Source of the DNA: Cohnella nanjingensis
GTDB taxonomy: Bacteria > Bacillota > Bacilli > Paenibacillales > Paenibacillaceae
Reading direction: 5' to 3'
Assembly (NCBI RefSeq): GCF_014212125.1
Contig: NZ_JACJVP010000029.1
Location: forward strand, 1 to 64,000
DNA: 64,000 nucleotides
Below the pieces are notes generated by a model. That model saw only the letters and a program-made list of their open reading frames with translations, ran no database searches and had not been told where the DNA came from. Below, one piece after another: positions 16,578 to 23,775 of the stretch; within the stretch, counting starts at the first letter, position 1, and every line of letters starts with the position of its first letter. Made by a program: the position numbers and the translations under genes.

Positions 16578-17036
16578 CGTGATGTGACGTACTGCATACG
16601 TCTCTTTGGCCGCAAAGCGGCGAACACGCGCGAAGTGACGTGCTGCATACGCCTCTTTGACCTCAAAGCGGTGAACACGCGCGAAGTGACGTACTACGTA
16701 CGTCTCTTTGACCGCAAAGCGGCGAACACGCGCGAAGTGACGTACTGGGTACGCCTCTTTGACCGCAAAGCGGTGAACACGCGCGAAGTGACGTACTGGG
16801 TACGTCTCTTTGACCGCAAAGCGGCGAAAACGCGCGAAGTGACGTACTGGGTACGTCACTTTGACCGCAAAGCGGCGAAAACGCGCGAAGTGACGTACTG
16901 GGTACGTCTCTTTGACCGCAAAGCGGCGAAAACGCGCGAAGTGACGTACTTGGTACGCCTCTTTGAACGCAAAGCGGTGAACACGCGCGATGTGATGTAC
17001 GGGATACATCGCTTTAGCCTCGCTAGGGCGAACACG
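16578..17036. repeat. Tandem array of nine 51-bp hairpin units
   Basis: Nine units begin at 16578 and every 51 bp to 16986. Each has a short palindrome, GACGTAC-N3-GTACGTC in most units, and a second CCGC-AAA-GCGG stem-loop. In the last unit the first stem changes to GATGTA...TACATC, so both arms changed together. The array is open on both strands because 51 is a multiple of three, but no ribosome site is seen. It fills most of the 786-bp gap between converging genes; a further diverged unit may begin near 16527. It is not CRISPR: there are no variable spacers and no cas genes. Confidence 0.9.
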
Positions 17037-17147
17037 CCTGAGGAAGTTGTCCCACCGGTCTAAAACCGTCCGGGACAGCCTCTATGGCTCACCTGGCATC
17101 ACCTGGACGCAAAGTCGATCGCGCGGCCAAGCGCCGACCGTCCTAAT

Positions 17148-18401
17148 CTAAGCGTTCGAACCCGTAGGCTCCGCGACTTTGGCCGGCTCGCTTCGCGCGG
17201 GGCTGACGATCGCCGCGATCGGATTGACGATGCCTAGCAGCTCGTCGACGAGAAGCTGGGCCGCTATCCAGCTGTAGACGGTCCCGTTGCCCCCGTATCC
17301 CAGCGCGTAGTAGTGGCCGGGCCTGTCCGGATCTTCTCCCAGCCAGGGAAGCTGATCCGCGGATTCCCCAAAGGTAGCGCACCACTCGTAGGCCAATTCC
17401 AGCTCGTAATGCGGGAACAGCTCCCGCAAATCGTCCATGAGTTTGGCGCTATAGACACTAAGCTCCTTCTGGTTGGTCAAGGGCTCCCGGATAGGCTCGT
17501 CGCGGCCGCCCGCCACGATCCGCCCGTCCGCGGTCGTGCGCAGATAGAAATAGGGCCGCGCCGTCTCCCACAATAGCCAGCGCTGATGCCATTCCGCTAG
17601 AGACGGCAACGGCTTGGTCACGATGACGTAGGTCCGGTTGAGCAGCGCCTTGACGCGATTGCCGCCCGCCGTCTCCGGCGAATAGCCGACGGCGTATACG
17701 ACGCGCTCCGCGTGGACCTCTCCGCGTTCCGTTCGGCAGATCAGATCGCCCTTCCGTCCCTCGACGGACTTCAAAGCGGTATGCTCGTGAACGCGCAGAC
17801 CATGCTGCGCCGCATCTCTGGCCAGCTCGGACACGAATCGGAACGGATCGACCTCGCCGTCTCCGCGCGTGACGATCGCCGACTCGCGACGGAACGGGAA
17901 AGCGTCGGCGATCCGGTCCGCGTCCCACCATTCGGAGTCGAAGCCGTGCCGGCGCAACATCTCGTATTCGCGCCGCAGATCGGGCACGTCGTCGGCCGAG
18001 GTGGCGTAGTACAAGCTGTTGCGGCGTCTAAAGTTCACGTCCGCCGGCAGGTTCTCCGCGATTTGACAAAGCTTTTCGACGGCGTTCTTGCAGGCCCGGT
18101 AGAACATCGATGCATCCTGCTCCCCGATCTGGGCCGCGAGGTCCTTCAACGTTATGTCGTTGGAGAATTGCAGCAGCCCCGTGTTGGCGGAGGTGCTGCC
18201 CGAGGCGATGCGGTCCTGTTCGATCAGTACGGTTGAGATGCCGCTGCGAACCAAAGCGTAGCCGATAATAGCGCCGGTCATGCCGCCCCCGACGATGGCG
18301 ACTTGGCAGTCGACTCGTCCGTTCAGAGGCGGGTAACTCGGCATGGCCGGACTGTTCGCAGGCCAAAGTAACGATCCGAAATGCAGCGATTTCAAATTCA
18401 C
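17148..18401 (-). CDS. FAD-dependent oxidoreductase (D-amino acid oxidase/DadA-OrdL family)
   Basis: 417 aa. A dinucleotide-binding site, V-A-I-V-G-G-G-M-T-G-A, lies at about residues 34-44, and the C-terminal FAD-contact segment is L-G-Y-G-G-N-G-T-V-Y-S. This matches the family that oxidises amino or imino acids such as glycine, sarcosine or gamma-glutamyl amines. The frame opens with GTG at 18401; TTG at 18395 is an alternative with better spacing to the GGAGG site. It stands alone and converges on the repeat array. Substrate not predictable. Confidence 0.82.
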   Translation of the reverse strand: MNLKSLHFGSLLWPANSPAMPSYPPLNGRVDCQVAIVGGGMTGAIIGYALVRSGISTVLIEQDRIASGSTSANTGLLQFSNDITLKDLAAQIGEQDASMFYRACKNAVEKLCQIAENLPADVNFRRRNSLYYATSADDVPDLRREYEMLRRHGFDSEWWDADRIADAFPFRRESAIVTRGDGEVDPFRFVSELARDAAQHGLRVHEHTALKSVEGRKGDLICRTERGEVHAERVVYAVGYSPETAGGNRVKALLNRTYVIVTKPLPSLAEWHQRWLLWETARPYFYLRTTADGRIVAGGRDEPIREPLTNQKELSVYSAKLMDDLRELFPHYELELAYEWCATFGESADQLPWLGEDPDRPGHYYALGYGGNGTVYSWIAAQLLVDELLGIVNPIAAIVSPARSEPAKVAEPTGSNA

Positions 18402-18449
18402 GCCTCCATCCGTTCATCGTGCTTCAAGTATGCGCCCTTTTCTCAGGCT

Positions 18450-18605
18450 TTACTTCAACATGGGCAGCAAGTAATAAATGATGAGGTACATCAGCCCGAA
18501 GAAGATGACCAGGTAAGCCGCGTATTTGATGAACGAGGACCAAACGACGCTCGAATCGGATTTATGCTCCACTTCGCGTCTTTCGATATCCACATTGTTG
18601 TTCAT
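18450..18605 (-). CDS. Small single-helix membrane protein (51 aa)
   Basis: A charged N-terminus (MNNNVDIERREVEHK) is followed by one hydrophobic helix (about residues 26-49, with Y-L-V-I-F-F-G-L-M-Y-L-I-I). AAGGGAGTGG precedes the ATG. A sigma-B-type promoter lies at 18657-18683 on the minus strand, back to back with the promoter of rsbV. This points to a small envelope stress protein. It resembles no characterised family that I can name. Confidence 0.65.
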   Translation of the reverse strand: MNNNVDIERREVEHKSDSSVVWSSFIKYAAYLVIFFGLMYLIIYYLLPMLK

Positions 18606-18656
18606 GACGTCCACTCCCTTTATGTTATAAAATGGATGGGGCTCCGCTATGACCGA

Positions 18657-18683
18657 TTACCCGGCTCGCGGAGCCGGCGAAAC
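18657..18683 (-). promoter_or_regulatory. Sigma-B-type promoter of the small membrane protein
   Basis: On the minus strand GTTTCG, 15 nt, GGGTAA. The spacer contains most of a 17-bp perfect palindrome (CCGGCTC-GCG-GAGCCGG, 18661-18677). It diverges from the rsbV promoter 26 nt away. Confidence 0.6.
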
Positions 18684-18708
18684 AAAAGGCGTCAAGCCGT
18701 TTGCATTT

Positions 18709-18734
18709 GTTTCAAAGCGCCAAACGCAGGGTAA
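18709..18734 (+). promoter_or_regulatory. Sigma-B-type promoter of rsbV-rsbW-sigB
   Basis: GTTTCA, 14 nt, GGGTAA, ending 41 nt before the rsbV start. Autoregulation through a sigma-B promoter in front of rsbV is established in Bacillus subtilis, and the box match here is close. Confidence 0.8.
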
Positions 18735-18775
18735 ACATCCATATCCGCTTATCTATTATTGGAGAGGGGTTTCGT

Positions 18776-19099
18776 ATGCATACCGATAAATTGTCTTTTC
18801 ACACGGAGAACCTGGATGGTCTGACCGTCGTTCATATTGCAGGGGAATTGGACCTGGAGGTCGCTTCCCAGATGCGGTCCGTCATGGAGCCGCTCATGGA
18901 ATTGCCCGATCGCAGACTGATCTTGAACTTGCGCGAGCTTAAGTATATCGACAGCACCGGCATCGGGATCCTGATCAGCATCGTGAAGGCCCGTCATGCC
19001 CGCAACGCGCCGTTCGGGGTGGAGGACGTGCCGCCCACCATTCAGAAGCTGTTCGACATGACCGGCATTACGCCGTTTCTTGACGCTTCCAACGCCTAA
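18776..19099 (+). CDS. rsbV: Anti-sigma factor antagonist RsbV
   Basis: 107 aa STAS-domain protein. The phosphorylation site is S60 in Y-I-D-S-T-G-I-G-I-L. Unphosphorylated RsbV binds RsbW and frees sigma-B; the upstream RsbY-like PP2C is the probable phosphatase. ATG 18776 follows GGAGAGGGG. First gene of the rsbV-rsbW-sigB operon. Confidence 0.9.
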   Translation: MHTDKLSFHTENLDGLTVVHIAGELDLEVASQMRSVMEPLMELPDRRLILNLRELKYIDSTGIGILISIVKARHARNAPFGVEDVPPTIQKLFDMTGITPFLDASNA

Positions 19100-19139
19100 T
19101 GCGTACTTATATAACGAAGGGAACGAGGACGAAACAACG

Positions 19140-19583
19140 ATGAAAAATGACGCGAACGTAACGCTGTCGGTACCGGCCAAAGCCGAGTATGTAGATATAG
19201 TCCGCTTAACGTTATACGGCATCGCCGCGAGAATGAAGTTTTCCTTTGAAGAGATCGAGGATATGAAGGTGGCCGTCTCGGAAGCCTGCAACAATGCGGT
19301 CCTGCATGCCTATGACCAATCGGAGCCCGGACACGTGGAAGTCGTCTTCACCGTGATCGGGGACGACGCGCTCCAGATCTCGGTCAGCGATTCGGGCGTG
19401 AGCTTCGAACAGGCGACGGACCGGACTTCTTCCAATCTGCATGGAAAGTCCATCGAGGAGATCCAGTCGGGCGGGTTGGGACTTTATCTCATGCAAGCAT
19501 TGATGGACCAAGTCGAAATCCGCAGCAATCAAGGCACCAGCGTGATCTTGACCAAGCGGCGGATGGCTCAAGAAACGGTATGA
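19140..19583 (+). CDS. rsbW: Anti-sigma-B factor / serine kinase RsbW
   Basis: 147 aa, a little shorter than the B. subtilis protein (160 aa). A GHKL ATP-binding fold with the N box E-A-C-N-N-A-V-L-H-A-Y (about residue 50) and G boxes D-S-G-V-S-F and G-G-L-G-L-Y-L-M. It binds and blocks sigma-B, and phosphorylates RsbV. The stop overlaps the sigB start (ATGA), which couples their synthesis as expected for a partner pair. Confidence 0.9.
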   Translation: MKNDANVTLSVPAKAEYVDIVRLTLYGIAARMKFSFEEIEDMKVAVSEACNNAVLHAYDQSEPGHVEVVFTVIGDDALQISVSDSGVSFEQATDRTSSNLHGKSIEEIQSGGLGLYLMQALMDQVEIRSNQGTSVILTKRRMAQETV

Positions 19584-20359
19584 GCGTGCAACCGAACGCG
19601 CGTCTGCCCGACGATGCGTTTCTGAAGCTGTTAGAATACCAGCGTACGCTGTGCAATGAATTGGCCGAAGATCTGATTCGGCATTATGAGCCGCTCGTCC
19701 GGATGGCTGCGCACAAGATGTCCCGCAGCCATCTGAGCTTGCAGGAGGACCTGTTCCAGGTGGGGCGGATGACGCTGTTCCGGCTGCTGAAGCAATTCGA
19801 CCCGGACCTCGGCATGCCCTTCGAGCCTTACGCGATGAAAAGCATCGTCGGTCAGATGAAGAACTATCTGCGCGACAAGTCGTGGTACATTCAAGTGCCT
19901 CGCCGGATCAAGGAAAAAGGACTGGTCGTCCAGCAAGCGATCGACGAGATGACCGTCCGGCTCGAACGGTCGCCCAGCGTGGAGGAGATCGCGGAATTTC
20001 TGGAGATGAGCGTGGAGGATACGCTCGAGGTGCTGGCGGGCCGCGAGCTCCATCACTACGTCTCGCTGGATACGCCTGTCTCTCAAGAAGAGAATACGGC
20101 GACGCTCGGCGAGCTGATCGGATCGCCGGCGGACGACTTCGCGGGCGTCGACCGGCGGATCGATCTGCAGGAGGCGATGATGAAGCTGAAGCCCGAGGAA
20201 CGGCAGGTGCTCGTCCTTCTGTACGAGGAGGGTCTCTCGCAGCGGAACGCCGCCGAGCGGCTGTGCGTCTCCCAGATGAGCATCTCGCGCATCCAGCGCA
20301 GGGCCATCGACAAGCTGAAGGGATGGCTGGCCGAGCCGGAGGAAGATGAAGAGAATTAG
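19580..20359 (+). CDS. sigB: RNA polymerase sigma-B factor
   Basis: 259 aa, the length usual for SigB. Region 2 (E-D-L-F-Q-V-G-R-M-T-L-F, then F-x-P-Y-A-M-K-S-I-V-G-Q-M-K), region 3 and region 4 (L-S-Q-R-N-A-A-E-R-L-C-V-S-Q-M-S-I-S-R) are all present. It directs RNA polymerase to GTTTAA/GGGTAT-type promoters, several of which are seen in this window. The operon lacks rsbX and the RsbRST stressosome genes, as in the cereus group. Confidence 0.93.
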   Translation: MSVQPNARLPDDAFLKLLEYQRTLCNELAEDLIRHYEPLVRMAAHKMSRSHLSLQEDLFQVGRMTLFRLLKQFDPDLGMPFEPYAMKSIVGQMKNYLRDKSWYIQVPRRIKEKGLVVQQAIDEMTVRLERSPSVEEIAEFLEMSVEDTLEVLAGRELHHYVSLDTPVSQEENTATLGELIGSPADDFAGVDRRIDLQEAMMKLKPEERQVLVLLYEEGLSQRNAAERLCVSQMSISRIQRRAIDKLKGWLAEPEEDEEN

Positions 20360-20367
20360 CCCCCGAT

Positions 20368-20393
20368 GTTTAGGGGGGCGGCGAACCGGGTAC
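20368..20393 (+). promoter_or_regulatory. Sigma-B-type promoter downstream of sigB
   Basis: GTTTAG, 14 nt, GGGTAC, placed 46 nt before the gene at 20440 and starting just after the sigB stop. Same geometry as the rsbV promoter. Confidence 0.7.
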
Positions 20394-20439
20394 ATATCGG
20401 TAAGCTACACCATTCTCTTCACCAAAGGCGGTGGAAACG

Positions 20440-20790
20440 ATGACTGTCAAGTATCGTCTCGCGTGCTTCGAGTGCGACATCCTGGTTCGCGAACACAACG
20501 ATGCTCACCAACTCAGCATCCAATCCCGCAAAAACCCGCTAGGCAACGGCAACCGGTTGGCCGACTACGACTCCGAAGAGAAAGCCGTCCATGCAGCCGA
20601 TCAGTTGTGCCAATCGTACACGATAGCTAGAGAGTATGGTTATCATCTGTCGGGCGGCGAGTTCGTGAAGGCCGATATGCCTTCCATTCCGGTCGTTCAA
20701 CTGCTGGACATGGGACTTACGCCGTCGGGACTGCGGAACCTGCTCGACCAGGAAGCGATCGTGTACGGCGCGCAAGAAACGGTAGGCTAA
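20440..20790 (+). CDS. Small hypothetical protein, probable sigma-B regulon member
   Basis: 116 aa with C-F-E-C-D near the N-terminus (two Cys, possible metal or redox pair) and an acidic, helical remainder. AAAGGCGGTGG precedes the ATG at 20440; an in-frame GTG at 20431 lies inside that site. A sigma-B-type promoter lies immediately upstream and a terminator follows at 20865. No family recognised. Confidence 0.65.
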   Translation: MTVKYRLACFECDILVREHNDAHQLSIQSRKNPLGNGNRLADYDSEEKAVHAADQLCQSYTIAREYGYHLSGGEFVKADMPSIPVVQLLDMGLTPSGLRNLLDQEAIVYGAQETVG

Positions 20791-20864
20791 AGTTAAGCGT
20801 TCTCATGGCGTCGCGACGAGGCCGTTCTCTCTCTGATCGCCAAAGATGAAAAAAGATCATAAAG

Positions 20865-20899
20865 GAACGGTGCAGAGCAACATCTGCACCGTTCTTTTT
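20865..20899 (+). terminator. Terminator after the sigma-B locus
   Basis: A perfect 12-bp stem (20865-20876 and 20883-20894) with a 6-nt loop, followed by TTTTT. Confidence 0.93.
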
Positions 20900-20916
20900 G
20901 AGTTTGAAAGGTTCAT

Positions 20917-20985
20917 GCCTAATCCTTTCCGCATGACCTCCGATCCAAGCGTTCGCCCTCTTGCCTGGCAGACGGTCAAGCCGGG
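20917..20985. repeat. Dispersed repeat of about 70 bp, copy A
   Basis: Shares GCCTA-N-TC, then ATGACCTCCGAT, then CG-N4-CGCCCTCT, then GACGG and AAGCCG, in the same order and spacing as copies at 29473 and 46778. This is the most diverged copy: the central hairpin is lost. It lies in the 282-bp gap before the bceR-like gene. Confidence 0.6.
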
Positions 20986-21072
20986 TTGCCTTGCGGGCAA
21001 AAGTAGCGAAGAAAGCCGAGGTTCTTTACAATAACTCATAGGCCTAATTTCGAACGCGGAGGAAACACTGCT

Positions 21073-21801
21073 ATGAGGCGTTATTTCATATTCATCGTGG
21101 AGGACGACGAGAAGATCGCAGCCGAGCTGAACAAATACTTGATGAAATACGGATACGACCCCTATATCGCGCGCCGGATGGACGATCTGAAGCGGGAATT
21201 CCTCGAGCGCAAGCCCGATCTCGTTCTACTGGATATCAACTTGCCGTACTATGACGGTTACTACTGGTGCAGGCAGATTCGTACGGTCTCCAGCGTGCCG
21301 ATCCTCTTCGTCTCCGCGCGGACGCATGAGATGGACCAGGTGATGGCGATCGAATACGGGGGCGACGACTATATCGCCAAGCCCTTCAACTTGGAAGTGA
21401 TGCTCGCGAAGGTGAAGAGCAGCTTGCGGCGCGCTTATGGCGAATACGCGGTCGCGCCGCAGACGCGGGAGATGCTCGACATCGGCGGCCTGCTGCTCGA
21501 TCGCACGCGCAACCGGCTGGTCTGGAAGGACCTGCAGACGGACTTGACCCGCAACGAATGCATCCTGATCGACGCGCTCGGTTCGCGCGCCGGCGAGATC
21601 GTCTCCCGCGAGGATCTGCTCTCCAAGCTGTGGGACGACGTGAACTTCGTGGACGACAACACGCTGTCGGTCAATATGACCCGGCTTCGCAAGAAGCTGG
21701 AGCAACTTGGCATCCTGAACGCCATCGAGACGGTCCGGAGCCAAGGCTACCGGCTGAACGCGGATAGGGACGCGGAGCGATCGGAGGCGTCCCGTCCATG
21801 A
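21073..21801 (+). CDS. bceR: Response regulator, OmpR family (BceR-like)
   Basis: 242 aa. Receiver with the acidic pair E-D-D near residue 10, phospho-acceptor D54 and K near 104 (A-K-P-F), then a winged-helix DNA-binding domain with R-L-R-K-K-L-E. It overlaps the kinase gene start (ATGA at 21798). With the downstream ABC pair it forms a BceRSAB-type module that senses and removes peptide antibiotics. A matching binding site lies before the ABC genes at 22881. Confidence 0.85.
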   Translation: MRRYFIFIVEDDEKIAAELNKYLMKYGYDPYIARRMDDLKREFLERKPDLVLLDINLPYYDGYYWCRQIRTVSSVPILFVSARTHEMDQVMAIEYGGDDYIAKPFNLEVMLAKVKSSLRRAYGEYAVAPQTREMLDIGGLLLDRTRNRLVWKDLQTDLTRNECILIDALGSRAGEIVSREDLLSKLWDDVNFVDDNTLSVNMTRLRKKLEQLGILNAIETVRSQGYRLNADRDAERSEASRP

Positions 21802-22856
21802 GAGGAACGGCTTGGCGGATCTGGCGGGCATTGCTGCGGGATCGGCTCGTCTATATGCTGGCGTATGCGGCGCTGGCCGTAACGCTCGTCGCGGTGCTGG
21901 CGCTTCGGCTCGCGGATGCCGGGCAGCCGATCGATTGGCGAATCGCGGGTTACATGCTGCTCCTGACCGTCGTCTTCCTGACCGTCGCGCTCGCGATCGA
22001 TCACTTCCGCCGCCTCGCGTTCGAACGGCGCGTTCGCGAGCTTCGGCAGACGCCGCCCGCAGGTCCGGAGAAGGTGCTCTCCCTGCCCGAGCCGGACTTC
22101 TCCGATCAGCTCGTCTACCGTGAGCTCCTCTTCGCCCAATATCACGCCCATGTGTCCGGAATGGCGGAGGCGCGGCAACGCGCGGAGCGGCGGCATCTGT
22201 TCACGCAGCAGTGGGTGCACCAGATGAAGACGCCGGTATCGGTGATCGACCTGTTGACGCAGCAATCGGGTGGGTTGCCGTCCTTGGAGGAAGCGCGCGA
22301 GACGCTGCGCAGCATCCGGGAGGAGAACGGAAGGATCGAGGAAGGACTGGAGACGGTGCTGTACCAGGCCAGGCTGGACCAATTCGACCGGGATCTACGG
22401 CTCGAATCGGTCTCTCTGCGGGAGACGGCGCGGGCTGTCGTGAACAGGCACAAGCATGCGATGCTCCGCGCGTCCGTCTATCCCCAGCTGGAAGGGGAGG
22501 ATCTCCTGGCGACCACGGACGCCAAGTGGCTCGCCTTCATGATCGGACAGCTGATCTCGAACGCCATCAAGTATTCCCGAGCCAAGCCGGGGGCGAAGCG
22601 GCTCCTCGTCGCCGTCGCGGCGGTCCAGGGCGGGTGCGAGCTTTGCGTCGCCGACGAGGGGGTCGGTATCGCCGAAGAGGACTTGCCGCGGGTCGCCGAG
22701 CCCTTCTTCACGGGCCGGAACGGCCGAATGGGCGGGGAGTCGACGGGGATGGGGCTCTACTTGGTCCAAGAGACCTGCGCGCTGCTCGGCCATCGACTCG
22801 CCATCGAATCCCAAGCGGGCGCGGGAACGACCGTACGGATCTTTTTCCGCCGATGA
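21798..22856 (+). CDS. bceS: Intramembrane-sensing histidine kinase (BceS-like)
   Basis: 352 aa. Two membrane helices (about residues 12-36 and 49-68) with only a short external loop, typical of BceS kinases that sense through their ABC transporter. The phospho-acceptor H141 lies in W-V-H-Q-M-K-T-P-V-S, a hallmark of this subgroup. ATP-binding N, G1 and G2 boxes follow (L-I-S-N-A-I-K-Y-S, D-E-G-V-G-I, G-M-G-L-Y-L-V). Confidence 0.87.
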   Translation: MRGTAWRIWRALLRDRLVYMLAYAALAVTLVAVLALRLADAGQPIDWRIAGYMLLLTVVFLTVALAIDHFRRLAFERRVRELRQTPPAGPEKVLSLPEPDFSDQLVYRELLFAQYHAHVSGMAEARQRAERRHLFTQQWVHQMKTPVSVIDLLTQQSGGLPSLEEARETLRSIREENGRIEEGLETVLYQARLDQFDRDLRLESVSLRETARAVVNRHKHAMLRASVYPQLEGEDLLATTDAKWLAFMIGQLISNAIKYSRAKPGAKRLLVAVAAVQGGCELCVADEGVGIAEEDLPRVAEPFFTGRNGRMGGESTGMGLYLVQETCALLGHRLAIESQAGAGTTVRIFFRR

Positions 22857-22880
22857 CCGTCCGAACGCGCGGAAGAAACG

Positions 22881-22894
22881 TGACGAACTTGTAA
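22881..22894 (+). promoter_or_regulatory. Predicted BceR binding site
   Basis: TGACG-AACT-TGTAA differs by one base from the BceR-type consensus TNACA-N4-TGTAA. It lies about 95 nt before the ABC ATPase start, with a TAAGAT -10-like box near 22955. This placement is usual for autoregulated bceAB promoters. Confidence 0.5.
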
Positions 22895-22989
22895 GATACG
22901 CGGGGCCATTCGTAAGCCAAATCCATAGGTTCTTCGAGATCGCCTTGCTAGACTAAGATTATCGAACGGCATTCATGGGAGGTTGCATC

Positions 22990-23775
22990 ATGACGAAGGT
23001 GATCTTGAAGGCGGAAGGCCTATCCAAAATCTACGGCTCGCAGAGCGGGGTTATGTATACGGCGTTGGACGAGATCCGGCTCAGCGTCGAGCAAGGCGAA
23101 TTCCTCGGCATCATGGGGCCGTCGGGGAGCGGCAAGACGACGCTGCTCAACTTGCTGTCTACGATCGACAAACCGTCGTCGGGGCAGTTGGAGATCAACG
23201 GCGTTCGCCCCCAAACGCTGAAGGACGCGGAGCTTGCGTTGTTCCGCCGGCGGGAGCTCGGCTACGTCTTTCAGGATTTCAACTTGCTCGACACGCTCTC
23301 GATCCGGGAGAATATCATTCTCCCCCTCGCCATGGACAAGCTGCCCGTGGACGAGATCGACAGGAGGGTCCAAGAGAGCGCTGCGCTCCTCGGCATCGAA
23401 TCGATTCTGGACAAACGGACCTATGAAGTGTCCGGCGGCCAGAAGCAGCGCACGGCCATCGCCAGGGCGATCGTGCACCGGCCGTCCCTGCTGCTGGCGG
23501 ACGAGCTGACGGGCAACCTCGACTCCAAGGCGTCGCGCGACGTGATGACGTCCTTGACGGGCTTGAACGAACGGCTGCACGCGACGATCGTCATGGTCAC
23601 CCACGATCCGTTCGCGGCCAGCTATTGCCGGAGGATCGTCTTCATCCGCGACGGCAAGCTGTTCTCGGAGATCCGGAGAGGGTCGAACCGGCAAGCGTTT
23701 TTCCAACAAATACTGGATGCGTTGAGCGTGTTGGGAGGGGAGTTCAATGACGTTTCGCCAACTCGCCTCCCGTAA
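22990..23775 (+). CDS. bceA: ABC transporter ATPase (BceA-like)
   Basis: 261 aa. Walker A G-P-S-G-S-G-K-T-T, Q-loop V-F-Q-D-F-N-L-L, signature V-S-G-G-Q-K-Q-R and Walker B L-L-A-D-E-L-T-G-N-L-D, as in the MacB/LolD-like ATPases of peptide-antibiotic detoxification systems. ATG 22990 follows GGGAGG by 7 nt. Overlaps the permease start. Confidence 0.9.
   Translation: MTKVILKAEGLSKIYGSQSGVMYTALDEIRLSVEQGEFLGIMGPSGSGKTTLLNLLSTIDKPSSGQLEINGVRPQTLKDAELALFRRRELGYVFQDFNLLDTLSIRENIILPLAMDKLPVDEIDRRVQESAALLGIESILDKRTYEVSGGQKQRTAIARAIVHRPSLLLADELTGNLDSKASRDVMTSLTGLNERLHATIVMVTHDPFAASYCRRIVFIRDGKLFSEIRRGSNRQAFFQQILDALSVLGGEFNDVSPTRLP

Noticed and set aside
16440-17063. A 207-codon frame (plus) and a 146-codon frame (minus) encoding 17-residue repeats
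   Set aside because: Both strands are open only because the DNA repeat is 51 bp. There is no ribosome site, codon use is odd, and the signal is a DNA-level hairpin repeat.
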